A stretch of 64,000 nucleotides of DNA from Nocardioides insulae DSM 17944 (GTDB taxonomy: Bacteria > Actinomycetota > Actinomycetes > Propionibacteriales > Nocardioidaceae). Location of the stretch: positions 124,001 to 188,000 of the forward strand of contig NZ_KE383928.1 of the NCBI RefSeq assembly GCF_000422825.1, in the 5' to 3' direction. Under the pieces are notes generated by a model. The model had not been told where the DNA came from, did not search any database, and worked only from the letters and a program-made list of their open reading frames with translations. The position numbers were made by a program, and so were the translations under genes. Shown piece by piece: positions 16,965-25,441 of this stretch (positions within the stretch are counted from its first letter, which is position 1; every line of letters starts with the position of its first letter).

Positions 16965-18260
16965 TCAGCGGTCGGCGGCGAGCTCGCCCAGCGCGCTGAT
17001 CAGGATGTCGAGACCCTCGTCGCACTCGTCGGCGGTGAGGGTCATCGGCGGGGCGAGGCGGACGACGTTGCCGTACAGCCCGCCCTGGCCGACGAGGAGA
17101 CCGAGTTCGCGGGTGCGTTCGAGGACCTGCCGGGCCGCGGAGGCGTCGGGGGAGCCGTCGCGGGAGACGAACTCCAGGCCGATCATCAGACCCTTGCCCC
17201 GCACATCGCCCAGCGCGGGGCAATGCTCGGCCGCGGCACGGAGCCGGGTACGGAGACGCTCACCGAGCCGGGCGGCGTTGGCCTGGAGGTCGTGGGAGAG
17301 CAGGAAGTCGATCGCGGCATGGGCGCCGGCGGTCGCCAGGGGATTGCCGCCGAAGGTGGAGATCGACTTGGCGCCGAGGCTGTTCATCATCGGGGCCGTG
17401 GCGACCACGCCGCCGATGGCCAGCCCGTTGCCGAGCCCCTTGGCGAAGGTCATCGCGTCGGGGACGACGTCGTGCGCTGCGATGCCCCAGAAGTGGCTGC
17501 CGGTGCGGCCCCACCCGGTCTGCACCTCGTCGGAGATCAGCAGGATCCCGTACTCGTCGAGCACCTCCTTGACCGCCGCGTAGAAGCCGTCGGGCGGCAT
17601 CGTGAACCCGCCGACCCCCTGGACCGGCTCGACGATCAGGCAGGCCACGTCCCCGGCGGTGGTGGTCTCGATGACCTCGCGCAGGTCGGCGACGTAGGTG
17701 GCGATGTACTCCTTGTCGGGGAGGTCGCGGAACGGACTGCGGTAGCGGTAGCCGCCCTGCACCCAGCTCACCTGGAGGGGGGAGAGGGCGCTGGCCGACC
17801 AGCCGCGGTTGCCGGTGACACCGATCGTGGCGAAGGCCCGGCCGTGGTACGAGTTCCGCATCGCCAGCACCTGCGTGCTCCGCCGGGCCTGGCTGGCGAG
17901 CATCAGCGCGGTCTCGTTCGCCTCGCTGCCCGAGTTGGTGAAGAACACGCGGGCATCCGGGATCCCGGACAGTTCGGCGATCCTCTCGGCCAGCTCCACC
18001 TGGCGGCGGATCAGGTAGAGCGTCGAGGTGTGCCAGATGCCGGTGTCGATCTGGGCGCGTACGGCGTCGGAGATCTCGGCGATGTCGTACCCGAGCGCGT
18101 TGGTGAGGATGCCGGCGAAGAAGTCGAGGTACTCCCGGCCGTCCGCGTCGGTCACCCGGCGGCCGTGCCCCCGGACGATCTCGAGGGGCTCGTCGTAGTA
18201 GAGCGTGAGCCACTCGGGCAGCACCGCCCGGTGGCGGCTGAGCAGGTCGTCGGTGGTCAT
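16965..18260 (-). CDS. Class III PLP-dependent aminotransferase (AGXT2/GABA-transaminase-like)
   Basis: 431 residues, full length for class III aminotransferases. Visible landmarks: GREYLDFFAGILTNALGY, FFTNSGSEANETALMLA for phosphate binding, the Asp of LLISDEVQTGWGRTG, and the PLP lysine in MTFAKGLGNGLAIGG. The closest look is to the alanine-glyoxylate aminotransferase 2/4-aminobutyrate-type group; the exact amine donor cannot be called. Cytoplasmic. It stands alone, with the K+ channel gene 85 bp upstream on the same strand. Confidence 0.9.
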   Translation of the reverse strand: MTTDDLLSRHRAVLPEWLTLYYDEPLEIVRGHGRRVTDADGREYLDFFAGILTNALGYDIAEISDAVRAQIDTGIWHTSTLYLIRRQVELAERIAELSGIPDARVFFTNSGSEANETALMLASQARRSTQVLAMRNSYHGRAFATIGVTGNRGWSASALSPLQVSWVQGGYRYRSPFRDLPDKEYIATYVADLREVIETTTAGDVACLIVEPVQGVGGFTMPPDGFYAAVKEVLDEYGILLISDEVQTGWGRTGSHFWGIAAHDVVPDAMTFAKGLGNGLAIGGVVATAPMMNSLGAKSISTFGGNPLATAGAHAAIDFLLSHDLQANAARLGERLRTRLRAAAEHCPALGDVRGKGLMIGLEFVSRDGSPDASAARQVLERTRELGLLVGQGGLYGNVVRLAPPMTLTADECDEGLDILISALGELAADR

Positions 18261-18345
18261 GGTCCGAGTGTGGACCTCCCGGTCCGGTGACGCATCCGTG
18301 TCGGTCCGGATAGGTCCGGCCCGTGCCCAGGCGACGGCACGACCC

Positions 18346-18885
18346 TCACGACGGGTCGGGGCCGCGACCCTCCGGGGTCTCGCGCTCGCGGCGGGCCTGG
18401 GCCCGCTGCCTGGTGTTCGCGCGGATCTGCTGGGTCACGGTGCCCGCAGCGGTCGTCAGCACCACGACGTTGAAGACCATCTGGACCAGGACGAGCCCGC
18501 GGGCGTACTGACCGACCGCGTGGATGTCGCCGTACCCGACCGTGAGGAGGGTGGACACGGTGAAGTAGAGCGCGTCCACCCGGGTCGCGATGCCGGGGAT
18601 CTGGCCCGGGTAGGAGTGCTCCAACTGGTAGAAGCCGAGCGCGAACGCCAGTACTGATACGACCAGGACCAGGATCAGGCCGTCCAGTCGATGGGACTCG
18701 TCGTCGACGTGGACGAGCACCTGCCACACCACCACGCCGGTGAGGACGAGCAGGATGAGTACGGCGGTCACTGCCCGCTCCGCGAGGGACACGTCCTCGC
18801 CACCGGGCAGCGGGACCACGAAGTAGAGGCACACGACCAGACCGGTCAGGACGACGCCACGCAGGAGTCGCTTCCATCCGTCCAC
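18346..18885 (-). CDS. Potassium channel protein (2-TM pore domain)
   Basis: 179 residues from a GTG at 18885 preceded by GGGAGG at ideal spacing. Two N-terminal membrane segments (about 9-26 and 38-60), a third near 70-90, then the pore: DALYFTVSTLLTVGYGDIHAVG with the K+-selectivity signature TVGYGD, and a final membrane helix. The tail is basic (RQRAQARRERETPEGRG). No regulatory RCK domain is attached. The product should be a homotetrameric K+ channel in the cytoplasmic membrane. Confidence 0.9.
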   Translation of the reverse strand: MDGWKRLLRGVVLTGLVVCLYFVVPLPGGEDVSLAERAVTAVLILLVLTGVVVWQVLVHVDDESHRLDGLILVLVVSVLAFALGFYQLEHSYPGQIPGIATRVDALYFTVSTLLTVGYGDIHAVGQYARGLVLVQMVFNVVVLTTAAGTVTQQIRANTRQRAQARRERETPEGRGPDPS

Positions 18886-19066
18886 GTGAGCCTCCCTACC
18901 TCGCCGATCGGACACGGCCGTGCCCGAGGCCCCATCCTGCCCGAGAAGATGCCGGCCTCGGAGGCAAGGTGGGTCGTCGGCGGCCATCCCTCTCGGCATC
19001 CGGGTCGGCGCCCGATGCTGCGCCCGTCCCCGAGGGGAGGATGATGGCACCGTCGAGAGGAGAATC

Positions 19067-19954
19067 ATGGGAGACACCACCCCCGCCACCCCGACCGCCC
19101 CCGAGATCGCCACCGTCGGCGTCGTCGGAGGCGGCCTGATGGGCTCGGGCATCACCGAGGTAGCGGCGCGCGCCGGCCTCGACGCGGTCGTCGTCGAGGT
19201 CACCCAGGACGCCGCCGAGGCTGCCGAGAAGCGGGTCCGGGACTCGCTCGCCAAGGCGGAGAGCCGGGGCAAGATCACCGGCCAGGAGGTCAACGAGGTG
19301 ATGGAGCGGATCCGCTTCACCACCGACCTGGGCCTGCTCGCCGATCGTGACCTGGTCGTCGAGGCGGCCAGTGAGCGGGAGGACATCAAGCTCGCCCTGT
19401 TCGAACGGATCGGCGCCATCCTGGAGAAGGACGACGCGGTCCTGACGTCCAACACGAGTTCGATCCCGATCGTGAAGCTCGGTGCCATCTCGGGCCGTGC
19501 CGACCGGGTGATGGGCGTGCACTTCTTCAACCCCGCCCCGGTGATGCAGTTGGTGGAGCTCATCCCCAGCCTCACCACCAGCGAGGCGACGCTCGAGCGG
19601 ATGCAGACCTTCGTGACCAAGGCGCTCGGCAAGCAGCCGATCGAGGCCACCGACCGGGCCGGGTTCGTGGTCAACAGCCTGCTGGTGCCGTACCTGCTCA
19701 GCGCCATCCGGATGTACGAGGCGGGTTATGCGTCGGCCAAGGACATCGACCGGGGCATGGTGCTGGGCTGCGGGCACCCGATGGGCCCGCTCGCCCTCTC
19801 CGACCTGATCGGCCTGGACACCATCCGGGCGATCGGGATCTCGATGTACGACGAGTTCAAGGAGCCGCTCTACAGTCCGCCGCCGCTGCTCGACCGGATG
19901 GTCGACGCCGGGCTGCTGGGCAAGAAGAGCGGGCACGGCTTCTACGCCTACTGA
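19067..19954 (+). CDS. 3-hydroxybutyryl-CoA dehydrogenase
   Basis: 295 residues. ATG at 19067 follows GAGAGGAGA at good spacing. The NAD-binding motif GVVGGGLMGSGI starts at about residue 17, the catalytic histidine is in MGVHFFNPAPVMQLVE, and the C-terminal dimerisation domain (GMVLGCGHPMGPLALSDLIGLDT) is complete. It interconverts acetoacetyl-CoA and 3-hydroxybutyryl-CoA in short-chain fatty acid or polyhydroxybutyrate metabolism. Monocistronic, ended by a strong hairpin at 20011. Confidence 0.93.
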   Translation: MGDTTPATPTAPEIATVGVVGGGLMGSGITEVAARAGLDAVVVEVTQDAAEAAEKRVRDSLAKAESRGKITGQEVNEVMERIRFTTDLGLLADRDLVVEAASEREDIKLALFERIGAILEKDDAVLTSNTSSIPIVKLGAISGRADRVMGVHFFNPAPVMQLVELIPSLTTSEATLERMQTFVTKALGKQPIEATDRAGFVVNSLLVPYLLSAIRMYEAGYASAKDIDRGMVLGCGHPMGPLALSDLIGLDTIRAIGISMYDEFKEPLYSPPPLLDRMVDAGLLGKKSGHGFYAY

Positions 19955-20010
19955 TCCTTCCGCGTGTGTATCCGCGTTCGGCGCTCGACGGCCGAGGAGC
20001 GGGACGGAAC

Positions 20011-20046
20011 CTCGACGGGCCCGGCCGGACGGCCGGACCCGTCGAG
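20011..20046 (+). terminator. Terminator after 3-hydroxybutyryl-CoA dehydrogenase gene
   Basis: CTCGACGGGCCCGGCC pairs with GGCCGGACCCGTCGAG (one mismatch) around a GGAC loop, followed by CTCTTATTA. Confidence 0.85.
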
Positions 20047-20260
20047 CTCTTATTACCGTTTGAGAAGCTTGTCAACACCTCATATGAGCGTTCCAAATGC
20101 ATTCGGTAAAACCCGGCACGGTCGGCCATTCTTGATTTGATCGATCCATAACGTCACTCGTGAGATATGACTCAGGAGTGCGGTGTCCACGCATGTTGTA
20201 GGACTCTTCGATTCAGGTAACGTGCCAGCCACATCTGGCGCGCAACTGAAGGGCTGCAGA
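20047..20260 (+). promoter_or_regulatory. AT-rich promoter/leader region of the PEPCK gene
   Basis: The gap between the terminator at 20046 and the PEPCK start is distinctly richer in A and T than the rest of the window (for example TTATTACCGTTTGAGAAGC and GGTAAAACCC), as expected for a regulated promoter. I cannot assign -35/-10 boxes with confidence. A GTG at 20183 in frame with the gene would add 26 residues. Confidence 0.5.
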
Positions 20261-22105
20261 ATGGTTGACGTGGACCGCGTCCTCGACGAGGCGGGACTGA
20301 AGAACGAGCACGTCCGTGAGTACGTGTCGTACTGGGCGGGGGTGACCCAGCCCGAGCGGATCGAGGTCGTCAGCGCGTCCGACGACGACCGCCTCCTGCA
20401 GGAGTCATTGGAGGCAGGGGAGCTTCTCCCGGTGAGCGGGGGTCGCTACTACAGTCGCTCCTACTTCAAGGACACCGCGCGCTCGGAGGAGCGCACCGTC
20501 GTCGCGACCTCCAATCCCGACGACAAGGGCGTCTACAACAACTGGAAGCCCGCCGAGGAGATCGTCGCGGCCCAGACCGAGCGGATGCGCGGTCAGTCCA
20601 AGGGCAAGACGATGTACGTCATCCCCTACCTGATGGCCCCCGCCGGCAGCCCGCTGGAGGCGTACGCCGCAGGCGTGGAGCTGACCGACTCGCGCCCCGT
20701 CGTCCAGCAGATGATCCGGATGGCCCGCGTCGGCATCGACCACATCAACGATCTGGCCGACCAGTCCTCCTTCGTCCGCGCCGTGCACGTCACCGGCGAC
20801 CTGCCCAACCTGGGTCAGGGCACCCCGGAGGACCAGCGGCTCTTCGCCACCGTCGCCGACCAGCGCACGATCCTGCACTTCGGGTCGTCCTACGGCGGCA
20901 ACGCCCTGCTCGGCAAGATCGCCCACGGTCTCCGGCAGGCCTGCTACGACGGCCGCGCCTCGGGCAAGTTCCTCTCCGAGCAGTTCCTTCTGCTGGGGAT
21001 CACGGATAAGCAGTCCGGCCGTACCTGGAACATCGTGGGTGGTTTCCCGAGCGCCTCGGGCAAGACCAACCTGGCGATGACGCTCTCTCCCGACGCGCTC
21101 GGCGACCGCTACCACGTCGAGTTCTTCGGCGACGACATCGCCTGGCTGTGGGTCGGCGAGGACGGGCGGGTCCGCGCCTTCAACCCGGAGAACGGCGTCT
21201 TCGGTGTCGCCAAGGACACCAACGAGCTGACCAACCCGACCGCGATGGACGCCATCCTCCCGGGCACGGGCGCGATCTTCACCAACGTCGCCTACAACGA
21301 GCTCACCCAGGACGTCTGGTGGGAGGGCAAGACCAAGCTCCCGCCGGAGGACCTCGAGGGCTGGATCGACTGGAAGGGCGAGCGGATCGCCGACCGCTCG
21401 GCGGAGCAGAGGGACGACGCCTGGGCGCACCCCAACTCCCGCTTCACGACCCCCATCGCCAAGGTCCCCAACGCCTCCGAGGGCTACAACAACCCCGAGG
21501 GCGTGCCGGTCGACGCGATCATCTTCGGCGGTCGCACCCGCGACCGTGAGCCCCTCGTCCGGGCCATCGGTGACCTCGCCGAGGGCGTGTACGACGGTCT
21601 CACCCTGGGTGCCGAGGCCACCTTCGCCGCCGAGGGCGTCGAGGGCCAGCTGCGCTACGACCCGATGTCGATGCGGCCGTTCCTGGCCTACGGCGAGGGC
21701 GACTACGCCGCGCACTGGCTCAAGATCATCGGTGCTGCCACCGAGCAGCCGATCTTCGCGCACGTCAACTGGTTCCAGCGCGATGCCGAGGACGGCCACT
21801 TCCTGTGGCCCGGTTACCGCGAGAACGTGCGCGCCCTGATGTGGCTGATGCGCTACAAGGAGGGCGAGGTCACCGGTCAGGAGACCCCGGTCGGCGTGAT
21901 CCCGACCCAGGAGGAGCTCGACCTCACCGGTCTCGACCTCCCCGACGCGGACCTGGAGCGGATCCTCTCCATCGACATCGCCCGCTGGAAGCAGGAGATG
22001 GGCTTCCGCAAGCAGCACCTCGAGCAGTTCGAGCGCCTCCCCGAGGCGATCTGGGAGGCCCACCGCCGCGTGGCCGCCGCCCTCGATGAGGCCGGCGACG
22101 CCTGA
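20261..22105 (+). CDS. pckG: Phosphoenolpyruvate carboxykinase (GTP)
   Basis: 614 residues from ATG at 20261, matching the usual 600-620 for GTP-type PEPCK. It converts oxaloacetate plus GTP to PEP, the gateway of gluconeogenesis. Key elements are visible: SYGGNALLGKIAHGLR, the P-loop FPSASGKTNLAM, the metal-binding FFGDDIAWL and IFGGRTRDREPLV. The position normally occupied by the reactive, conserved P-loop cysteine (PSACGKT) is Ser266 here. It is followed by a strong terminator, so monocistronic. Confidence 0.95.
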   Translation: MVDVDRVLDEAGLKNEHVREYVSYWAGVTQPERIEVVSASDDDRLLQESLEAGELLPVSGGRYYSRSYFKDTARSEERTVVATSNPDDKGVYNNWKPAEEIVAAQTERMRGQSKGKTMYVIPYLMAPAGSPLEAYAAGVELTDSRPVVQQMIRMARVGIDHINDLADQSSFVRAVHVTGDLPNLGQGTPEDQRLFATVADQRTILHFGSSYGGNALLGKIAHGLRQACYDGRASGKFLSEQFLLLGITDKQSGRTWNIVGGFPSASGKTNLAMTLSPDALGDRYHVEFFGDDIAWLWVGEDGRVRAFNPENGVFGVAKDTNELTNPTAMDAILPGTGAIFTNVAYNELTQDVWWEGKTKLPPEDLEGWIDWKGERIADRSAEQRDDAWAHPNSRFTTPIAKVPNASEGYNNPEGVPVDAIIFGGRTRDREPLVRAIGDLAEGVYDGLTLGAEATFAAEGVEGQLRYDPMSMRPFLAYGEGDYAAHWLKIIGAATEQPIFAHVNWFQRDAEDGHFLWPGYRENVRALMWLMRYKEGEVTGQETPVGVIPTQEELDLTGLDLPDADLERILSIDIARWKQEMGFRKQHLEQFERLPEAIWEAHRRVAAALDEAGDA

Positions 22106-22132
22106 TCCTCCCCGCTCAGCACGAGCGACCCT

Positions 22133-22167
22133 GCACGGCCCCGGACCGCCTCGGTCCGGGGCCGTGC
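22133..22167 (+). terminator. Terminator after pckG
   Basis: GCACGGCCCCGGACCG and CGGTCCGGGGCCGTGC form a perfect 16-bp stem with a 3-base loop, followed by GGTCTTTCC. Confidence 0.92.
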
Positions 22168-22265
22168 GGTCTTTCCGTCCGATGAACGGGCCGGCCGACC
22201 TGCGGCCAACCTCCGGCTTCTAGGGTGGCACCGTCGCACGACGTACTCAGGAAGACGAGGGAACC

Positions 22266-23378
22266 ATGCAGCAGGTGAAGGCCGTCATCGCACGCGCCAA
22301 GGGGAAGCCGGTCGAGATCGCCACCATCAACGTGCCCGACCCGGGCGCGGGTGAGGCCGTGGTGAAGGTGCAGGCGTGCGGCGTGTGCCATACCGACCTG
22401 CACTACCGCGAGGGTGGGATCAACGACGAGTTCCCGTTCCTGTTGGGGCATGAGGCCGCCGGGATCGTGGAAGCGGTGGGCGAGGGGGTCACCGAGGTGG
22501 CCCCGGGCGACTTCGTGATCCTCAACTGGCGCGCGGTGTGCGGCGAGTGCCGGGCGTGCAAGCGCGGTGAGGCGCAGTACTGCTTCAACACCCACAACGC
22601 CACCCAGAAGATGACCCTGGCCGACGGGCCGGATGCGGGCACGGAGCTCTCGGCCGCGCTGGGGATCGGTGCGTTCGCGGAGAAGACCCTGGTCGCTGCG
22701 GGGCAGTGCACCAAGGTCGACCCCGAGGCGCGGCCGGCGGCGGTGGGCCTGCTCGGCTGCGGTGTGATGGCCGGCCTGGGTGCCGCGATCAACACCGGGG
22801 CGGTCACCCGCGGCAAGTCGGTGGCCGTGATCGGGTGTGGCGGCGTCGGTGTGGCTGCGATCGCCGGCTCGGCGCTGGCGGGGGCGTCACCGATCATCGC
22901 CGTCGACATCGACGCGAAGAAGCTGGAGATCGCCAAGGCGAACGGTGCCACCCACGTGGTCGACTCCTCCCAGGTCGACCCTGTGGAGGCGATCAAGGAG
23001 ATCTGCGCGCAGACCTACGACGGTGCCGAGGGCGCCGACGTGGTGATCGAGGCGGTCGGCCGTCCGGAGACCTGGAAGCAGGCCTTCTACGCCCGCGACC
23101 TCGCCGGCGTCCTGGTGCTGGTCGGCGTACCCACCCCCGACATGACGGTGCCGGAGCTTCCGCTGATCGACGTGTTCGGCCGCGGCGGGTCGCTGAAGTC
23201 CAGCTGGTACGGCGACTGCCTGCCCAGCCGCGACTTCCCGATGCTGGTGGACCTCTACCGCCAGGGCCGGCTCGACCTGGACGCGTTCGTGACTGAGGAG
23301 ATCGCGCTCGACGAGGTCGAGGCGGCCTTCGAGCGGATGCACCACGGCGACGTCCTCCGCTCGGTGGTCGTGCTCTGA
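22266..23378 (+). CDS. S-(hydroxymethyl)mycothiol dehydrogenase
   Basis: 370 residues, zinc-dependent class III alcohol dehydrogenase fold. Catalytic zinc ligands are in [14 protein letters not shown] and GHEAAG; the structural zinc lobe reads [15 protein letters not shown]; the Rossmann motif is [13 protein letters not shown]. The overall match is to the mycothiol-dependent formaldehyde dehydrogenase (MscR/AdhE2), which oxidises the spontaneous adduct of formaldehyde and mycothiol. It overlaps by one base (TGATG) with the metallo-hydrolase gene, a known functional pairing in actinobacteria. Confidence 0.92.
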   Translation: MQQVKAVIARAKGKPVEIATINVPDPGAGEAVVKVQACGVCHTDLHYREGGINDEFPFLLGHEAAGIVEAVGEGVTEVAPGDFVILNWRAVCGECRACKRGEAQYCFNTHNATQKMTLADGPDAGTELSAALGIGAFAEKTLVAAGQCTKVDPEARPAAVGLLGCGVMAGLGAAINTGAVTRGKSVAVIGCGGVGVAAIAGSALAGASPIIAVDIDAKKLEIAKANGATHVVDSSQVDPVEAIKEICAQTYDGAEGADVVIEAVGRPETWKQAFYARDLAGVLVLVGVPTPDMTVPELPLIDVFGRGGSLKSSWYGDCLPSRDFPMLVDLYRQGRLDLDAFVTEEIALDEVEAAFERMHHGDVLRSVVVL

Positions 23379-24022
23379 TGCCCGGCACCCTGCGGGTGGA
23401 CCATGCGGTCACCTCGGGCACCTTCTCCCTGGACGGGGAGACACACCAGGTCGACAACAACATCTGGGTGGTCGGCGATGACACGGAGTGTGTGGTGATC
23501 GATGCCCCGCACTCGGTCGAGGACATTCTCGCCGTGGTCGGCGGGCGGAAGGTGAGTGCGATCGTGCTCACCCATGCCCACGACGACCACTGTCGGGTCG
23601 CCCCCGACCTGCGGGAACGCACGGTCGCGCCGATCCTGCTCCACCCCGACGAGCGGCCGTTGTGGGCGTTGACCCACCTCACCGAGGGGCCCGCCGGCGA
23701 GGAGGGTCAGCTGTGGGACGCCGACCTCACCGACGGTCAGGAGATCCCGGTCGCGGGCACGACCCTGCGGGTGCTGCACACCCCGGGTCACGCACCTGGC
23801 GCGGTGTGCCTCTACGCCCCCGACCTGGGCTGCGTGTTCACCGGTGACACCCTGTTCCAGGGCGGGCCCGGCGCCACCGGGCGCTCGTTCTCGGACCGGT
23901 CCACTCTCGAGGGCTCCATCCGGGCCGGGCTGTTCGACCTGCCCCCCGACACCGTCGTACACACCGGGCACGGCGATGACACCACCATCGGTGCCGAGAA
24001 GGATCGTTCCGCCTCCTGGTGA
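23378..24022 (+). CDS. Metallo-beta-lactamase-fold hydrolase, putative S-formylmycothiol/mycothiol thioester hydrolase
   Basis: 214 residues. The HxHxDH zinc motif is THAHDDHC, with further ligands in HTPGHAPG and FTGDTLFQGGPGATGR, the glyoxalase II-like arrangement. It is translationally coupled to the S-(hydroxymethyl)mycothiol dehydrogenase gene, so hydrolysis of the S-formylmycothiol product to formate and mycothiol is the likely job; that step is inferred from context. A large hairpin at 24041-24077 ends the unit. Confidence 0.85.
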   Translation: MPGTLRVDHAVTSGTFSLDGETHQVDNNIWVVGDDTECVVIDAPHSVEDILAVVGGRKVSAIVLTHAHDDHCRVAPDLRERTVAPILLHPDERPLWALTHLTEGPAGEEGQLWDADLTDGQEIPVAGTTLRVLHTPGHAPGAVCLYAPDLGCVFTGDTLFQGGPGATGRSFSDRSTLEGSIRAGLFDLPPDTVVHTGHGDDTTIGAEKDRSASW

Positions 24023-24040
24023 GGCTCGGGCGCCGTACCT

Positions 24041-24077
24041 CTGCGCCGACTCGACCGAAGCGGTCGGGTCGGCGCAG
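24041..24077 (+). terminator. Terminator after the formaldehyde detoxification pair
   Basis: CTGCGCCGACTCGACCG pairs with CGGTCGGGTCGGCGCAG around an AAG loop (one G-T pair). The stem extends further outward through GTAC at each end. Confidence 0.85.
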
Positions 24078-24114
24078 ATGTACAGGCGCACCGATGGTCA
24101 GGTACTGTTCGGCC

Positions 24115-24210
24115 CAGAGGGGAGTACCTCATCAAGTTCGCTCCGGTCAGTACGACGACCCGATGGCCGTCCCGGAGCGGCGCCCGTATCGCGGGTGAGG
24201 GAGACCTCAG
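24115..24210 (+). promoter_or_regulatory. yybP-ykoY-like (manganese) riboswitch in the terC leader
   Basis: The leader before the TerC-family gene contains the hallmark blocks of the yybP-ykoY class in order: GGGGAGTA at 24119-24126, a CCGGTCAGTACGACGACC block around 24143-24160, and a closing GGTGAGGGAGACCT at 24194-24207. This class binds Mn2+ and is well known upstream of TerC/Alx and Mn2+ exporter genes. The 3' end merges with a hairpin that covers the ribosome binding site. Confidence 0.8.
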
Positions 24211-24230
24211 ACGCTTTTCTGTCTGAGGAG
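24205..24230 (+). promoter_or_regulatory. Hairpin sequestering the terC ribosome binding site
   Basis: CCTCAGAC (24205-24212) and GTCTGAGG (24221-24228) form a perfect 8-bp stem with an 8-base loop. The 3' arm contains most of the GAGGAG ribosome binding site (24225-24230), six bases from the GTG start at 24236. The 5' arm overlaps the last conserved block of the riboswitch, so ligand binding and ribosome access should be mutually linked, indicating translational control. Confidence 0.75.
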
Positions 24231-24235
24231 ACCCT

Positions 24236-25168
24236 GTGGAAACCATCGGCACGCCCACCCTCTGGGCGATCACGCTGGCCGCCGTCGCGGCGTTGCTGGC
24301 GCTCGACTTCCTGCTCACCCGTAAACCGCACGAGGTATCGATGAAGGAGGCGATCGGTTGGTCGCTGTTCTACATCGCACTCCCGCTGCTCTTCGGTGTC
24401 TGGGTGGTCGCCCAACACGGCGGCGAGATCGGATCGCAGTACTACACCGGCTACGTGGTCGAGAAGTCGCTCAGTGTCGACAACCTGTTCGTCTTCATGC
24501 TGCTCCTGGCGGCCTTCGCCGTACCCCGCGCGCAGCAGCAGAAGGTGCTGCTCTTCGGCATCATCGGCGCCCTGGTCCTCCGAGGCGTCTTCATCGCCCT
24601 CGGCGCTGCCGCCCTGTCCCGGTGGGACGCCGTCTTCCTGGTCTTCGGCGCGATCCTGCTCATCACCGGACTGAAATTGCTCCGCGACGCCCTGAAGGGG
24701 CATGAGCAGGAGGTCGACCCGGAGAAGATGTGGGCGGTCCGGTGGGGCCGCAAGATCGGGCTGAAGCCGTTCGCCATCGTCGTCCTGGCCGTCTTCGCCA
24801 CCGACATCGTCTTCGCCATCGACTCGGTGCCGGCGGTGTACGGAATCACCGGTGACCCGTACCTCGTCTTCGTCACCAACGCGTTCGCGCTGCTGGGCCT
24901 CCGGGCGCTCTACTTCGTGCTCGAGGGTGCCCTCTCCAAGCTGGTCCACCTCAGCTACGGCCTGGCCGCGATCCTGGTCTTCATCGGCGCGAAGCTCGGC
25001 CTGCACTGGGGGCACATGCACTGGGACTCTGTCCCGGAGATCTCCACCCAGCTCTCCCTGGGCGTGATCGTCGGGATCCTGGCGATCACGGTGACGACCA
25101 GCCTGATCGCCTCCAAGCGGGCCGAGCGTGCTGCGGAGGAATCCGCCCTCGAGGAGTCCCAGCGCTGA
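24236..25168 (+). CDS. TerC/Alx-family integral membrane protein (probable Mn2+ exporter)
   Basis: 310 residues with seven to nine membrane segments. Family signatures are present: VVEKSLSVDNLFVF, ALVLRGVFIALGAAAL and VFATDIVFAIDSVPAVYGIT with the paired Asp residues proposed to bind metal. The GTG start at 24236 has GAGGAG six bases upstream. The leader carries a yybP-ykoY-type element and a hairpin over the ribosome binding site, in line with Mn2+-controlled translation and with the Mn2+ export role established for TerC/Alx relatives. A very stable terminator follows. Confidence 0.9.
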   Translation: METIGTPTLWAITLAAVAALLALDFLLTRKPHEVSMKEAIGWSLFYIALPLLFGVWVVAQHGGEIGSQYYTGYVVEKSLSVDNLFVFMLLLAAFAVPRAQQQKVLLFGIIGALVLRGVFIALGAAALSRWDAVFLVFGAILLITGLKLLRDALKGHEQEVDPEKMWAVRWGRKIGLKPFAIVVLAVFATDIVFAIDSVPAVYGITGDPYLVFVTNAFALLGLRALYFVLEGALSKLVHLSYGLAAILVFIGAKLGLHWGHMHWDSVPEISTQLSLGVIVGILAITVTTSLIASKRAERAAEESALEESQR

Positions 25169-25217
25169 GCCTGGGGCTGACCCGGTGAACTCAACCGGTG
25201 ATCTGAACCGGTGAGCT

Positions 25218-25252
25218 GACCCCGGCGCCGGCCGTGTGCCGGCGCCGGGGTC
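25218..25252 (+). terminator. Terminator after terC
   Basis: GACCCCGGCGCCGGC and GCCGGCGCCGGGGTC form a perfect 15-bp stem with a 5-base loop. Just before it the phrase ACCGGTGA[A/T/G]CTGA occurs three times as a short direct repeat (25190-25220). Confidence 0.88.
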
Positions 25253-25441
25253 AGGTCCTTGGCGCCGAGCCCCCACGCCGCTGAGCTGACCACGCCGTTG
25301 AGCCGTGGCGTTGAGGCGTGGCGCTGGGTGTGGCGCGGGCGGAGGGATGGGTGATGATTGAACCCGCGCGTTCGGGGGAAGGACCCGACGAGTACCGCCC
25401 GCCGGTGTCCCAGCCGGAATGATCGAGGAGCCGCACCGGCC

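Noticed and set aside
20183..20260. Upstream GTG start extending PEPCK by 26 residues
   Set aside because: The extension (THVVGLFDSGNVPATSG region) has no counterpart in normal GTP-PEPCK lengths, and lies in the AT-rich leader; ATG at 20261 gives the expected 614 residues.
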